This document shows positions 1-17,021 of a stretch of 64,000 nucleotides of DNA, piece by piece. The position numbers and the translations under genes are program-made. Position 1 is the first letter of the stretch. The number at the start of each line of letters is the position of its first letter. Where the stretch lies: assembly GCF_020382885.2 (NCBI RefSeq), contig NC_058493.1:20271499-20335498 (forward strand), in the 5' to 3' direction. Origin of the DNA: Scatophagus argus (Eukaryota; Chordata; Actinopteri; Scatophagidae). The notes beneath the pieces are model-generated. The model did not search any database. It saw only the letters and a program-made list of their open reading frames with translations, and was not told the origin of the DNA.

Positions 1-694
1 ATTTTCTTCTTGCTCATAACAGAGCAATTTCCCATAACGCACTTTAGTAAATTTGGAAAGTCTGTAACATAATCCTCTTATTTATGGTGTATATATGTCC
101 CGTTTTACAGGAACAATACCTCACTTTTAGAAGATGAATACTATGAAACTCAAAGAGCTGACAAACAGAAATACCTTTTTTTTGGCCTCTTGGCTGCAGC
201 AGAGCAAACTGGAAACGCAACGAGTTACTGTACTTTACTTCACCAGATAGTCGTTATTCTAGTCTGCTTATGGTCGGACAGGTTGTGTCGGTTGGTGGAG
301 TTTTAGAGCTTTTTTTTCACAAAGTCAACATGTTTGCCAATGTTTGATGAGATTGGTGCTTGTTCTTTTCCTCCTGTTTCACTTGTGTTGCATCTCATTA
401 CAACTCTCAGTGTGTGGAATAGGGATCATACAGCAAGAACATCCACAGGAAATTGGAATTACTGCCCTCCATACATCTGTGCTGCCCTATAAAAGCTACC
501 AGCTGTCATTTTCGATTTGCATCAATTGTTTTATTAATGTTTTTCCTTAGCCTGTTCCTCTTTAGCAAAAGAAATCTGCCAAAAGCTGCCAAAATGTCAA
601 CAATCCATATGAATGGAATGAACAAAATCATCTTCAAAATGTGATTTTAAATGTGTTTAAACAATGACATGAGAGGCGGAGAGAACAGACTCAC
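1..694 (-). other. tmem255b: tmem255b intron 3 (partial)
   Basis: This is the sequence downstream of tmem255b coding exon 3 on the minus strand. I found no segment here that encodes the next conserved part of the protein (the second membrane segment), so the intron appears to run off the left edge. It is AT-rich with only short spurious open frames. Confidence 0.55.
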
Positions 695-1756
695 CATGGG
701 TCTGCGGTTTTCCACCAAGTGGATGCCAACGATACCCAGAAACGCTCCAAAACTCAGCTGGAGGCGCAAAGAGGTCGTAGTGGAAGACAGAGAAAGGAAA
801 CATTAAGGAAGGATGAAGCACAGAGAACAACAACAACACAACATGTCACAGTCACAGAGTGTCTGAGGTGTTGGTTAGTGGGAGGTGGGAGGTGGGACTC
901 ACGGTGATGCCGGGGTAATATCCAGCCACGGGCACGTTGTCGGTGCGGGTGGCGGAGATCAGCCCTATAGCCAGCACCACCAGAGCCAGAGCCAGCAGAG
1001 ACACAGTCACCCACAGGGCCGATTTCCTCCGCCGCAGGTACTGAACTGAGGACAAATAAGACAAAAACCATTCATTACTGCTGCTTCCCCTCGTCCTGAA
1101 CCCTCTGAATTACATGCTCTTCTGAACTTGATGCTGACCATAAAATCCAAACGTAAGCTCATACACACTTACCTCCAAGCTTTCCTGCCTACCTGATTGT
1201 CGATTTAACAAGACATCGTATCTTGTATTCTTTACTGCAGGATCGACACTTTGCATGATTTTCTTTTTATTTTGCAATAGTTTTTATTTCAAAGGCAAAA
1301 TCTAAAAAGTTTTCTACTCTGCAAGAACTTTGTTGGAATTATTATACATTTTCAAAACCCTAAAGAGTAAAAAAATAACTCCGGCTGTCAGATGAACCTA
1401 CCAAGTACGATATTTCCATCTGTAAGGTGGTGTGGAAATATAAAAGAGTATGTTTAGTATGTAGGCTATAAGTATATGCTAAAGTACTTTAGTAAATTTA
1501 CTTTCCACTCGTGTGGATGAGCTTTATTTGTTTGTTTTAGAGGACTCTTTGCTCACAAATGGACCTGTTACATACACATGGATGAATTTATATAGAGCAA
1601 CAGTTAAAACACACACACAGAGAAAAACTTAATGTGTTTATCCTTAGTCAGGTTGTAAGATCTCAGGATGAAGGCTGACATGACTGTACCTGCAGGATCC
1701 AGTATTTCTGTCGCTGTTTGCTGAGTTGCTTGCTGGGTTTCAGGCTGCTGCTGCAT
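695..1756 (-). CDS. tmem255b: transmembrane protein 255B, 5' coding exons 1-3 (partial)
   Basis: Three coding exons on the minus strand: 1690-1756, 903-1045 and 695-757, each with GT-AG borders and phases that join. The start ATG at 1756 opens a Gln/Thr-rich N-terminus (MQQQPETQQATQQ). Exon 2 encodes the basic RRRK stretch, the first membrane helix (ALWVTVSLLALALVVLAIGL) and the family signature SATRTDNVPVAGYYPGIT. Exon 3 continues with LSFGAFLGIVGIHLVENRRPM, as in the TMEM255A/B (FAM70) family of four-pass membrane proteins of unknown molecular function. The B paralogue is chosen because human TMEM255B sits next to GRK1 in the same orientation. The remaining exons lie left of the window. The upstream acceptor has two in-frame AG choices five bases apart; the 1045 one keeps the frame. 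Confidence 0.9.
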
Positions 1757-2049
1757 TTTGAGTCGGTCGTGGATGAATTGGCTCTAAAAACAAAAGAGTA
1801 AAAGGAGATGAAGCGGCTGGACCGACGCGTTTAAGTGTTTTGATCGAGGCGGGTTTCTTCTTCTTCTTCTTCTTCGTTGTTTCCGTTGGTTCAAACCAGA
1901 GTCCTCATCCTCCACGGAGCAGGCAACAAGCTGCGAGTAAGATTTTCTTTTTCTTATGATTCAAACATTTTTGATTGGTAAGAGTGCGTTTTTATAGAAA
2001 TGTTTCCACAGCTGAACCTGAGCCCAGAACAGATCAACTTTTCTTGAAG

Positions 2050-2092
<43 letters not shown>

Positions 2093-3010
2093 CCAATCAG
2101 CTCCCTGCATTCACCTCACTGATTAATTATTTAATTACATAAATTCAATACGGCTTAGACTTGAGATTCATGACTACTATGTGTTTTAAAATAAAAGGTG
2201 GGCAAAGTGAGTTTTTGTTGATTTTAATACCTGCATCCCCGGTCATGATGCTGCAACGTTCATGAGGAAGACAAACTGTAATGTGAGTTTACAGCGCCAC
2301 CCATCGGCCGGTACGTGAAAAGGCTTTTATAACTTTTATTATCACAAAAAAACAGTAAAGGCGTTCGCTCAAAGTCGATACGTCGCTTTATTGAGAGACA
2401 TTTAGGTGATGATTCAGAAATACAACAAAATTTATATATAGTTGTATTATGGAAGCACAGATATCTGATCTACAGAGAAGTAGTCAGCAGCTGTTCATTT
2501 GATTCGTTTTCCGAATTTAAATGTGAAACGTTTCATCCCCAATAAACTGAATTTATAATAAAGGCGCATCTTATCTCATCTCATCTTATCTTATCACGTA
2601 CCTTTGATTTTTATTATGATTCTATGGCATTTTAGAGACCCAAACAATGAACTGATTCCCTGAGAAAAATCAGTATTAAAATCAGTGCGCAGAAATTACT
2701 GCAAAGTGCTCTCTAAGTTCCATAGCATATCATTTCAAGGACCTGCACAAACACAGTTTTGAAATTACAATAGTGAACATATTTTGTTCAATAATGCATT
2801 TTGCTGACCTGTTAGTTTTTGTTTTTTTTAAAAAAAAAGCCATGTGTTTGGGTACTTTCACAAAGTTGTTTCAATGATCTTAATTATCCCACATTTTGAT
2901 AATATTAATAATATTCCTTTTATGTATCTGCCGACTGTTAGCATTGGTCTGTGTGTGTGGATTTGTTTGCCTGTCTCACACAAAACATGGTGACTTTAAT
3001 GGCAAAAATA
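1757..3010. other. intergenic: tmem255b 5' flank and grk1 3' flank
   Basis: No gene seen. The part near 1757-2100 is the 5' flank of tmem255b and holds two simple repeats: (TTC)n at 1855-1876 and (GA)n at 2054-2089. Around 2545-2600 is a 'data-aaagg..atcttatctcatc'-like stretch resembling the 3' tail of L2-type LINEs, but too short to be sure. The rest to about 3010 is AT-rich and featureless. Confidence 0.5.
2054..2089. repeat. (GA)n microsatellite
   Basis: An uninterrupted AG/GA dinucleotide run of about 36 bp, some 300 bp upstream of the tmem255b start codon. Confidence 0.95.
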
Positions 3011-3016
3011 TTTATT
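3011..3016 (-). terminator. grk1: grk1 polyadenylation signal (AATAAA)
   Basis: TTTATT on the plus strand reads AATAAA on the minus strand, about 310 bases after the grk1 stop codon (3329). It is the first canonical hexamer I see downstream and gives a plausible short 3' UTR. Confidence 0.5.
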
Positions 3017-3328
3017 TAAGTTCATAACCATTCTGCAGCAGTGGATTTAAGCTTATTTACATTTCTGAAGCAGCAAAACGATCACAACACATTGGAGAAG
3101 CAAAAGGTGGAAATAAAACAGACAAAAACTCAAAAACAAAACAAAAAAAAAACAGAGAAAAACAAACAAACAAAGCAGTTAAATACTTAATCGTCATCAT
3201 CAGTAGTGTTCGTTCCCCTTAAAATACTAACCTGTACTTTAATCTCGTATGAAAAGTGCCATAAAAGCAGACTGATTGACTGACAAGCAAACAGTTTGTG
3301 TAAAAGCATTGAAGTGAACCGTAGCCTC

Positions 3329-9539
<6,211 letters not shown>

Positions 9540-11208
9540 GGTGATGAAATAAAAAGTGAGGAGGAGGCACAGAGAACTGTGCAAGATTCGGCAAAAGCTA
9601 CGGAAGGAAAATATGGGAAGGTGAGCAACTAGAAATGACAGCACAGAAGACAAGATTGCAAAGAGGAAATCAGCAGAGAAGCAGATGATGAATGATTAAT
9701 TCCCAGATAAGAACAAGATGTAAATGTCTTCTTCCTCCAGTACTTCAGAAGAGGAGAATATCGTACACCTGACCATCTGCTTGCCGCCAGTCAGTGCGTT
9801 GTCAACAGTGCACTAAACCAAAGAGTCCCTTCTTTTCTCCTCACGCACATGCAGACACACATGCAGATCTAACTGACTCATCACCTTTCTCCAGAGGGCT
9901 TTATCCACTCTGTAACTCTCTAATGCTTTATCCTTTGCTAACCCATGTGCACGCTGTAGATGCAGACAAGGAAACAAAAGAAGTGAGAGAAAAACTCAAG
10001 GAAATTGAAGGAAAGGAGAGATAATGAAAATGAGAATAAGAGAGGGAGAGGAGGGATACATTTGGTATGCATGTAGTGGGCTGGTCATGACTGGAATGCA
10101 GTGATGTCCAGAGAGAAAGTGTGGCACAACAGCCACTGCTACAGAGAGACATCAGGGGAAAGACAGAAGTGTTCACAGTAGTTAACTTGGTCTTGTACTC
10201 TTTCTGATACAATTTTAAATGTTAATTTTCTCCCTTTACCAGAGAGGAACACTCATTCATTCTCAAATGCTAGCAGCATAGCTCTAGAGGTGACCATGTT
10301 GGACTGTCAGTAGCTGCGCCTGCCATTTTGGATAGTAAAAACTTAAAAGTTAACTTAAACTGTAGTGCTATTATCAGATGAAATTTCAATCTGCCCAGTA
10401 CTTTATGACTACATACTAGCGTGCTACACTAAACCATAATGATGAACTCAGTAAAACAATATATCTGCTAACTATCAAAATGTCTTTCCATGGTAATGAT
10501 AGCATTTAGCTCAAAGCGCCACTGTGTTTAAGGAGAGTGTCTAGAGTTGCCAGCCTGCCTGTGTAATTGACTTGGATGGAATATCAGTCCACAAAGAAAC
10601 ATGAATACCAACAATGGTGGATATATCAGGATATTTCACTTGACCAATATGGTGGACTAACTGACTGAAACCAACATCTTCATCCCTACAGCCACGCAAG
10701 CATGTATGCCTACAGTATACATATGCTAAATGTGCATGAATTGGATCTAGTTTGCTACATTTGAAGATTTGATTTTTTCTATTGTAATCAAGTGATCATA
10801 TTTTGGTTTTCAAGTGTTGGTCAGAGAAATCAATCAATTTGAAGATTTTTTGGCCTTTCATTGTTTTGATTTTTAATGTTGATCTAATATGTGATAACAT
10901 TGCTACACTGTCTTCTCCCTTCCTGTTTATTACCTTAATAAAAGTACAGCATTTAAAGTCCAAATTGGCTCTTTGACCGGTTCAAGAATCGAGCGGGCTC
11001 AGGCTTTAGTTTTCACATTTCAGTGTGCAAATCATTTAAAAGCAAGCAAATCCATATACTGTCTTTCACCTTGTCATTAGTAACCAACCAGCCTGGCTGC
11101 TCAAGGTGATCCTGAGGTTTCTCCAAAGGGGGAAGGACGTCATTGCTGGAGAAGAAAATCTACCTGTTGCTGGTCCACCTCGGCCTTCCTTCCTGCAGCA
11201 TGCCCACC
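9540..11208. other. grk1 / atp4b head-to-head intergenic region
   Basis: The two genes are divergently transcribed; start codons are about 1.9 kb apart. No coding exon is visible. The left end should hold the grk1 5' UTR and promoter, the right end the atp4b promoter. The middle (about 10000-10950) shows nothing recognisable. Confidence 0.6.
9669..9705 (-). promoter_or_regulatory. grk1: possible photoreceptor promoter motifs upstream of grk1
   Basis: About 130-165 bases before the grk1 ATG there is a TCAGCA half-site (NRL/Maf-like) followed 20 bases later by GATTAATTCCC, close to the CRX/OTX core TAATCC. Mammalian GRK1 is a CRX/OTX target. The matches are imperfect and short. Confidence 0.2.
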
Positions 11209-11228
11209 TTATCTTGGCCTTATAAATA
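11209..11228 (+). promoter_or_regulatory. atp4b: GATA site next to TATA box, probable atp4b core promoter
   Basis: TTATCT (a GATA motif on the minus strand, AGATAA) is followed six bases later by TATAAATA. This lies about 250 bases before the atp4b start codon, allowing a transcription start near 11250 and a 5' UTR of roughly 220 nt. Gastric H+/K+-ATPase genes of mammals are known to use GATA factors through promoter-proximal sites. A weaker AATAAAAG at about 11430 is an alternative. Confidence 0.45.
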
Positions 11229-11474
11229 GTGAATAAGAGACAGCACATACATCACACTCTGGAGCGAGGTCCAGGGAGTGACTTTTACCTTTTACCTTAA
11301 AAGAGATGACACAGTGGACAAAACATTAGCACAAACCAGAAAGTGCCTCAAAATCTTGGGGTAGGGACAGGAGAAAGGAGAAACAACGCAATAATACGAT
11401 CTGTATCTTTAATTATAGTTGAGCAAAGGAAATAAAAGGTCTGTTGTGGATCCTGGTCAGCACAGAGCATCACC

Positions 11475-14234
11475 ATGGCCGCCTTGAAGGAGAAGAGGAC
11501 TTGTGGGCAGCGATGTGAAGACTTTGGCCACTTTATCTGGAACTCTGACAATGGGACGTTTATGGGGAGAACTCCTGAGAAATGGGGTAAGAATAACAAT
11601 ATGACTCTCTTGTGCAATATTAAATAAACCTAGGAAAGGTTCATCAGAAACATTATTCACATTATTCGATCATTTATGAGGCTACAATTTGTTGCACTGC
11701 TGGGGAAACATCCATCCATCATTCATTCAATGCTGGTGAGCGTCCACAGGTGAAAATTGGTCCTGAGGCACAGTTTTAATGTTGTAGTACTACTTCAGAC
11801 ATTCTTTAAAGTAGTTTAGTCAAAAAGAGTGCTTTATGTTTTACAATGTCTTCATGTCAGAATCATATTTAATGCCAAATAAGTTTTTACATACAAGAAA
11901 TTAATGTTTTGGTGCATCACAATAAATGCAGTAAGAAAAAAGAAAAACAAGTACTGCAAAGATCTAAATTAAAATATAAACAGTATTTATAAATGTATGC
12001 CAAAAATGCCTGCAAATTATATCAAAATAATAATAATAATAAATGTGTATTAATGTAGTGCATTGAGTCAGATGTGTCCATGTAGCAGGATAATATTTTG
12101 TGCATGGAATATAAGTGAAGCAAATGTAGTCTGAGTATGTTTGTGTGTACTAAAAGACAAAGGTCTCATGTACTTGTACATACAATTATGCATGTCTGTG
12201 CTTTCACTATCACCACAGCGAGGTGTATGCTTGTGGACACAGCGAGATAAGCTTGCCGTTGTGAAAACTTTAACATTTTTTTTTTTTGCCGGATATCTTC
12301 ATCTTCTGTTTGATCTTACAATCAGATTAACCTGAGCTCATATCGACAGAGGACACCTTGACCTCTGCAAGTGTAGACACACACACCTTTGCAATCACAC
12401 TCCAAACTCTGACCGTTACCACATTAAGAACAACTGCCTTGCTGACCTTTGCCGTAAAGGCAGGAAGTGTTGTTTGCCAATTATCAAAAAAAAAAAAAAG
12501 GATTTTAAGATATCAGAAGAGGGGACTAAGACAAAGACAAGTGATGCAACCATAAACATGTTCCTATGACTGTGTGTATTAAATAAACCTCTGCACTCTT
12601 TCCTTCACAGTGTACATCAGTCTGTATTATGTGGCCTTCTACATAGTGATGACGGCCCTCTTTTCTCTTGCCATCTGGACCCTCATGTACACCTTGAATC
12701 CGTATACTCCTGACTACCAAGACCGGCTACAATCTCCGGGTAACACAGCAACAACAAAGACAATGAGGACTTAAGTTAAACCAGAGTCGCTTTTAACCAG
12801 CTCTTTGTTTGCTTTGTCTGCTCAGGGGTGATGGCGTGGCCGGACACTTACGGAGAGGAAGATATTGAAATCCTTTACAACACATCAGACAAGGCCAACT
12901 GGATGCAGATGTCCAACATCCTTCACAGTTTCCTCGAGCGTCAGTATTTACTCACGTGATTTGTTGAAAAGTCACCTAACATTTCACAAAACTTTCAAAA
13001 CATGGAAATATTTCTTTCTGTCCCTCTCCCACAGCCTACAATGACACCACACAGCTTGAATGTAACAAGTATAACTGCACTAAGGGAAAGTACTTCATCC
13101 AGAAGAACTTCTCTGCCCCTCACCACACCAAGTGGGCATGTCCCTTCACACAAAGCATGCTGGGAGCTTGTTCAGGATTAGAAGACCCAACCTTTGGTTA
13201 CAACTGTACCATGCCTTGTGTCATCATCAAGATGAACCGGGTATGTTAAAGTCATAAATGTCTTGGATCTTTCAGCACATAAAAAAATAAATCACATTAA
13301 ATAAAAAATATTTTTTTTTGTCATTGCAGATCATTAACTTTTTGCCTGCTAATCAAACCAATCTTCCCCCATATGTCAACTGCACTGTACTGGTGAGCGC
13401 CGACTGCATATGTAGAATTTTAAGAGCATGCAAGAAAGTTAATCTTACAAACAATGCAAAAGAATGATCATAATCAATTCAGCAGAGGTAGAAATATGCT
13501 AACTTTAATCACAGTAAGGGCAAGATTAAAAAAAAATATATATAACATCTATCCTACATTTCCCATAATGCAACTCTTTTCATTAGACCTTCCTGGCCTT
13601 GAAAACAGCCATGCCTTTCAAAATCATAGACTATTAATGTGTAGTCTAAGTGCAAAGGCTCACTTTCTCAGACTTGACAAAGATCAACCAGGGTCACATG
13701 AGACATTAAACAGTACACTCTTTTCAAAGGCTGAGTATTACTTGTGATGAGTAAACTGATCCTCATGAGTGAAACTGGTGGAGGGGCACCGATGAATATA
13801 TTGAAATTCTGTCTCTCTGCATATGCGTGTTTAGGAAGGACAATCCAGTGTGGACAAAATTGAGTATTTCCCTGAAGGAGGAATAATGGATCTTTCTTAC
13901 TTTCCTTACTATGGAAAACTGGCACAGGTGAGCAGGCAAAATCACACAAGCACTGAAAAACACTCTGTAGGCCTACTTGGAAGAGTATATCAATCTTCTT
14001 ATTTTCCAAAATGTCAAACCATTCCTTTAAATGTTACACATGGCAGTAACCAACAGTCTTCCTCCTCTTCTTCAGCCTACTTACGTCAATCCGTTGGTGG
14101 CTGTTCGGTTCAGCCTGGTTGGAGAGAAGAGTGCCAAGATCCAGTGCAGAGTTGTCTCCAGTAAGATCAGCTACGAAAACATCCACGACCCCTACGAGGG
14201 AAAAGTGATCTTCTACCTCAAAGCTGTGAAATGA
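11475..14234 (+). CDS. atp4b: gastric H+/K+-ATPase beta subunit
   Basis: Seven coding exons: 11475-11586, 12611-12739, 12826-12939, 13035-13240, 13330-13392, 13835-13927, 14076-14234; 876 nt, 291 aa, the same as human ATP4B. The subunit escorts and stabilises the ATP4A pump that secretes acid in gastric glands. Start [17 protein letters not shown] matches the family N-terminus. Exon 2 encodes the single membrane helix and [14 protein letters not shown]. The ectodomain carries several N-glycosylation sequons (NDT, NCT, NFS, NQT), the conserved cysteines, and the IIKMNR, YFPYYGK and HDPYEGKV blocks, ending KAVK. ATP4B rather than ATP1B is supported by the N-terminus and by position between GRK1 and TMCO3. 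No frame break is seen, which matters because stomachless teleosts have lost this gene. Confidence 0.96.
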
Positions 14235-14516
14235 GGAACAGAACAGGAGGATCTCCAACGTCCCATAATCACGTAACATCTCACCTGTCCATACTGAAGA
14301 TAGAGCAGGTGTCTACAGATCAGTAACGACTGTTGAGTTCAACTTAACCCAACAGTATGGGCCTACTTATAAATCTCAGTAGTGTGGTTTTAAAAACATG
14401 ATTTTGTCCTGCTTTGCTGAGTAATTCACAAACTTCCCTGTTGTTTGATTTTTAAAATCCAACACAATATAAAAAATTAAAATCTTTATTTATTGTTATG
14501 TGACCTGGTGCGTGCT

Positions 14517-14522
14517 AATAAA
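14517..14522 (+). terminator. atp4b: atp4b polyadenylation signal (AATAAA)
   Basis: Canonical AATAAA 283 bases after the stop codon, followed by GT-rich sequence. Confidence 0.6.
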
Positions 14523-17021
14523 ATGAACCTCTGTCTGTAAGTCTCCTAGCAAGTTTTATTCCTAACAAGTAAAAATCTGACAGGTTAGAAACCACAGCAT
14601 TATTGAGGATTTTTGAGTAACAGTAGCAGAACATGTTTTTACAGCATCATGGCAAATGTAACTAATGAATCACAAAAATGTCTTTCTAAATAAAAACTCA
14701 TTCCAATTTTAATTTGTTCTCAAATCTGACTGACTATTATAAGGCTGCTGCAAAAGCAGTCACCCGAAATAAACAAATTCAGGCGTTGTCACTAGAATTT
14801 GTAACTGGCTTCCCCCGGTAATAGGATGATGAAGGTAATGAGGTTTCTCATGAATCTGCTGACTCCAGAGTTTGTGGGTTATCAGCTTACGCAGTGCAGG
14901 TGTACACACACACACACACAGACAGACAGATGGACAGGTGTCGGCCAGACGTTATTTCCTACGAGATTATTCTACTGTTTGATCACATGGATTCACATAT
15001 ACGACCAGCTATTCATTAGCTTCTCTTCTTTATTTTTGTTTCAGCAGTGTAATGTGTGGTGAGGCGGTCTTACAAGACATATGAGGGTCCCTTGATAATC
15101 ATAGGAATTGGACAATTTCAGTAACCTTATATTTATTTACTACTCATTTTCTAATTTCGCTCTCATCTTTGCTCTTTTCTCTATTTTTTTTTTCCTTCTG
15201 AAATACTGAAGACTATGAAGCAACACGACATAAAACAACATAAGTGAGGGGCAGCAGAGATTGATATTAAACTCACCAAACATTAAAACTGTATCATATC
15301 TTGGTATGAGATAAAAACTCAGAAAATTCTTGAACCAAATCAGGATTCAATTTAGGATGTCCATGAATCAAAACACATTAAAAGGGGTCTTGTGAATTAA
15401 AAGCTCAAAATCTAAAAACTTTTACTAAAAATTGCTTATTATTCTTAGTGTTATGTAGTGACATTTCATTTTCATGTATTACCCAAGAAAGTACCACGTT
15501 TTACAAACAGAGTACATACAGAGTAAGTCATACTAGTTCATATTTTTAATAAATAAACAAATGCATAAAACAACTAAAAAAATTTTTACATTTTGATGAA
15601 AACAGCATCTTCTTTGTGCCTGGAAGTGTCTGTAACGGCCATGAACAACAAGAATCTAAACTCAATTCAGTATATTGAGGCAAGAAAAATCATACTCTGG
15701 GTTAGTACTGCAAAAAAAATATATATAAAAAAAACCAACAAAAACAGAAAAACAAAAAACAAACATGAAACAAAATGTAGTACATAGCTACACACATACA
15801 TTTACATTGCACATTATGGAAGGTTAGACAAGAACTTTTACAGCATGAGAAGCCACAGAGATGCTCTCTAACAGCGAGGTCACACTCCTCAGTCTTAGTG
15901 CGGCTTTAGTGCAATGCAGTGTTGAGCAGGCACATAAGTTTGACATTCCATGGTAAGAAGTGCGGGATTTTGCTTAACATGTAACATCAGTAAATACATT
16001 CTGATTAGTGTTCTGTTTGCGTGAGCTGCTAATATTTCTTTATCTCCAGTTTTACTTCTTACTATTTAACACTACTCCTATCGGGCTGTATACCCAAGGT
16101 TACATGACTTTAACAAGAATGGAGAGCCTAAGAAAGACAGTTATAGCGCTCATAAATGGAATTACTGTAGTTTTAGGTTACACTGAAAGTGTCATAACAA
16201 ATAAAGTCACAGTAGTACAATGATTAGAAGAAACTACAAGTATCATCTATTAAATACAGCAGCTAGAAGGTTTGCACTTCATTAAGAATCCATATCTGCC
16301 ATTTTGCAAAAACTTAAGTCAAATATGGAAAAAAAATTAAGGCAAAAAGTTTTCCCCGTTAAAGAAATAATATCACTCATACATGAAAAAGAAAGAAAAT
16401 ATTAAGTGGAACTTTCGCATTTGGTCTCTGCGGTCATTATAAGGAACTGACAAACTTGGTGTTGAAAGTGCGGTCACAACTGTTAAGATAAAAAAAACAA
16501 ATGATGGAGAGGAAGGTGTTTGTTTTTCTTCGTAATGCATAAGAAAGTACATTAAATCATCAACATCATCAGAACTGGAAGGAAATCAAGTACTTGTGCT
16601 TCTCCACTGTACTGTCAAGAACGTGTGCTTCCCATCAAGGATTCTGTCAAGTCCTTAAGACTGTGGATTTTGGCTAAAAGAAGAGATGTTCAGTGCTGAA
16701 ATCATTTTAGTATCAAATAAGATGTTATACAGGACCTACATTTAAACACTGCATGGAAAGTCCCGGACAAGGAGAAAAATGTAATGGCTGATACAAAGCA
16801 GAAGACCTTTATAACAACCCAAGGGAGGCATTTAAAAACAAAACAAAACAAAATATAACTCCTACTGTGGACCGAGTCTGATAAATCAAGACGGAGAGGA
16901 ATCAAGATTTGGTCCAACAGGCTGTGCCATTAACACAAGAGCCTTTCTGAAGTTCTCGAGCTGCCGCTGCCAGTTTTGTATGAGTTACGCTGGGAACCCT
17001 TCGTCCCTGAAGCTGGTCTGG
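14523..17021. other. gap between atp4b and tmco3 (tmco3 3' UTR; no tfdp1)
   Basis: No coding exon seen on either strand. Part should be the tmco3 3' UTR: minus-strand AATAAA hexamers occur at 15132-15137 and 14485-14490. A short (CA)n lies near 14906-14920. In human, TFDP1 occupies this slot; I looked for its conserved DNA-binding and dimerisation exons and saw none. Confidence 0.55.

Noticed and set aside
10970-11000. 'ggttcaagaatcg' resembling a tRNA T-arm
   Set aside because: No acceptor stem, D-arm or anticodon arm can be paired around it.
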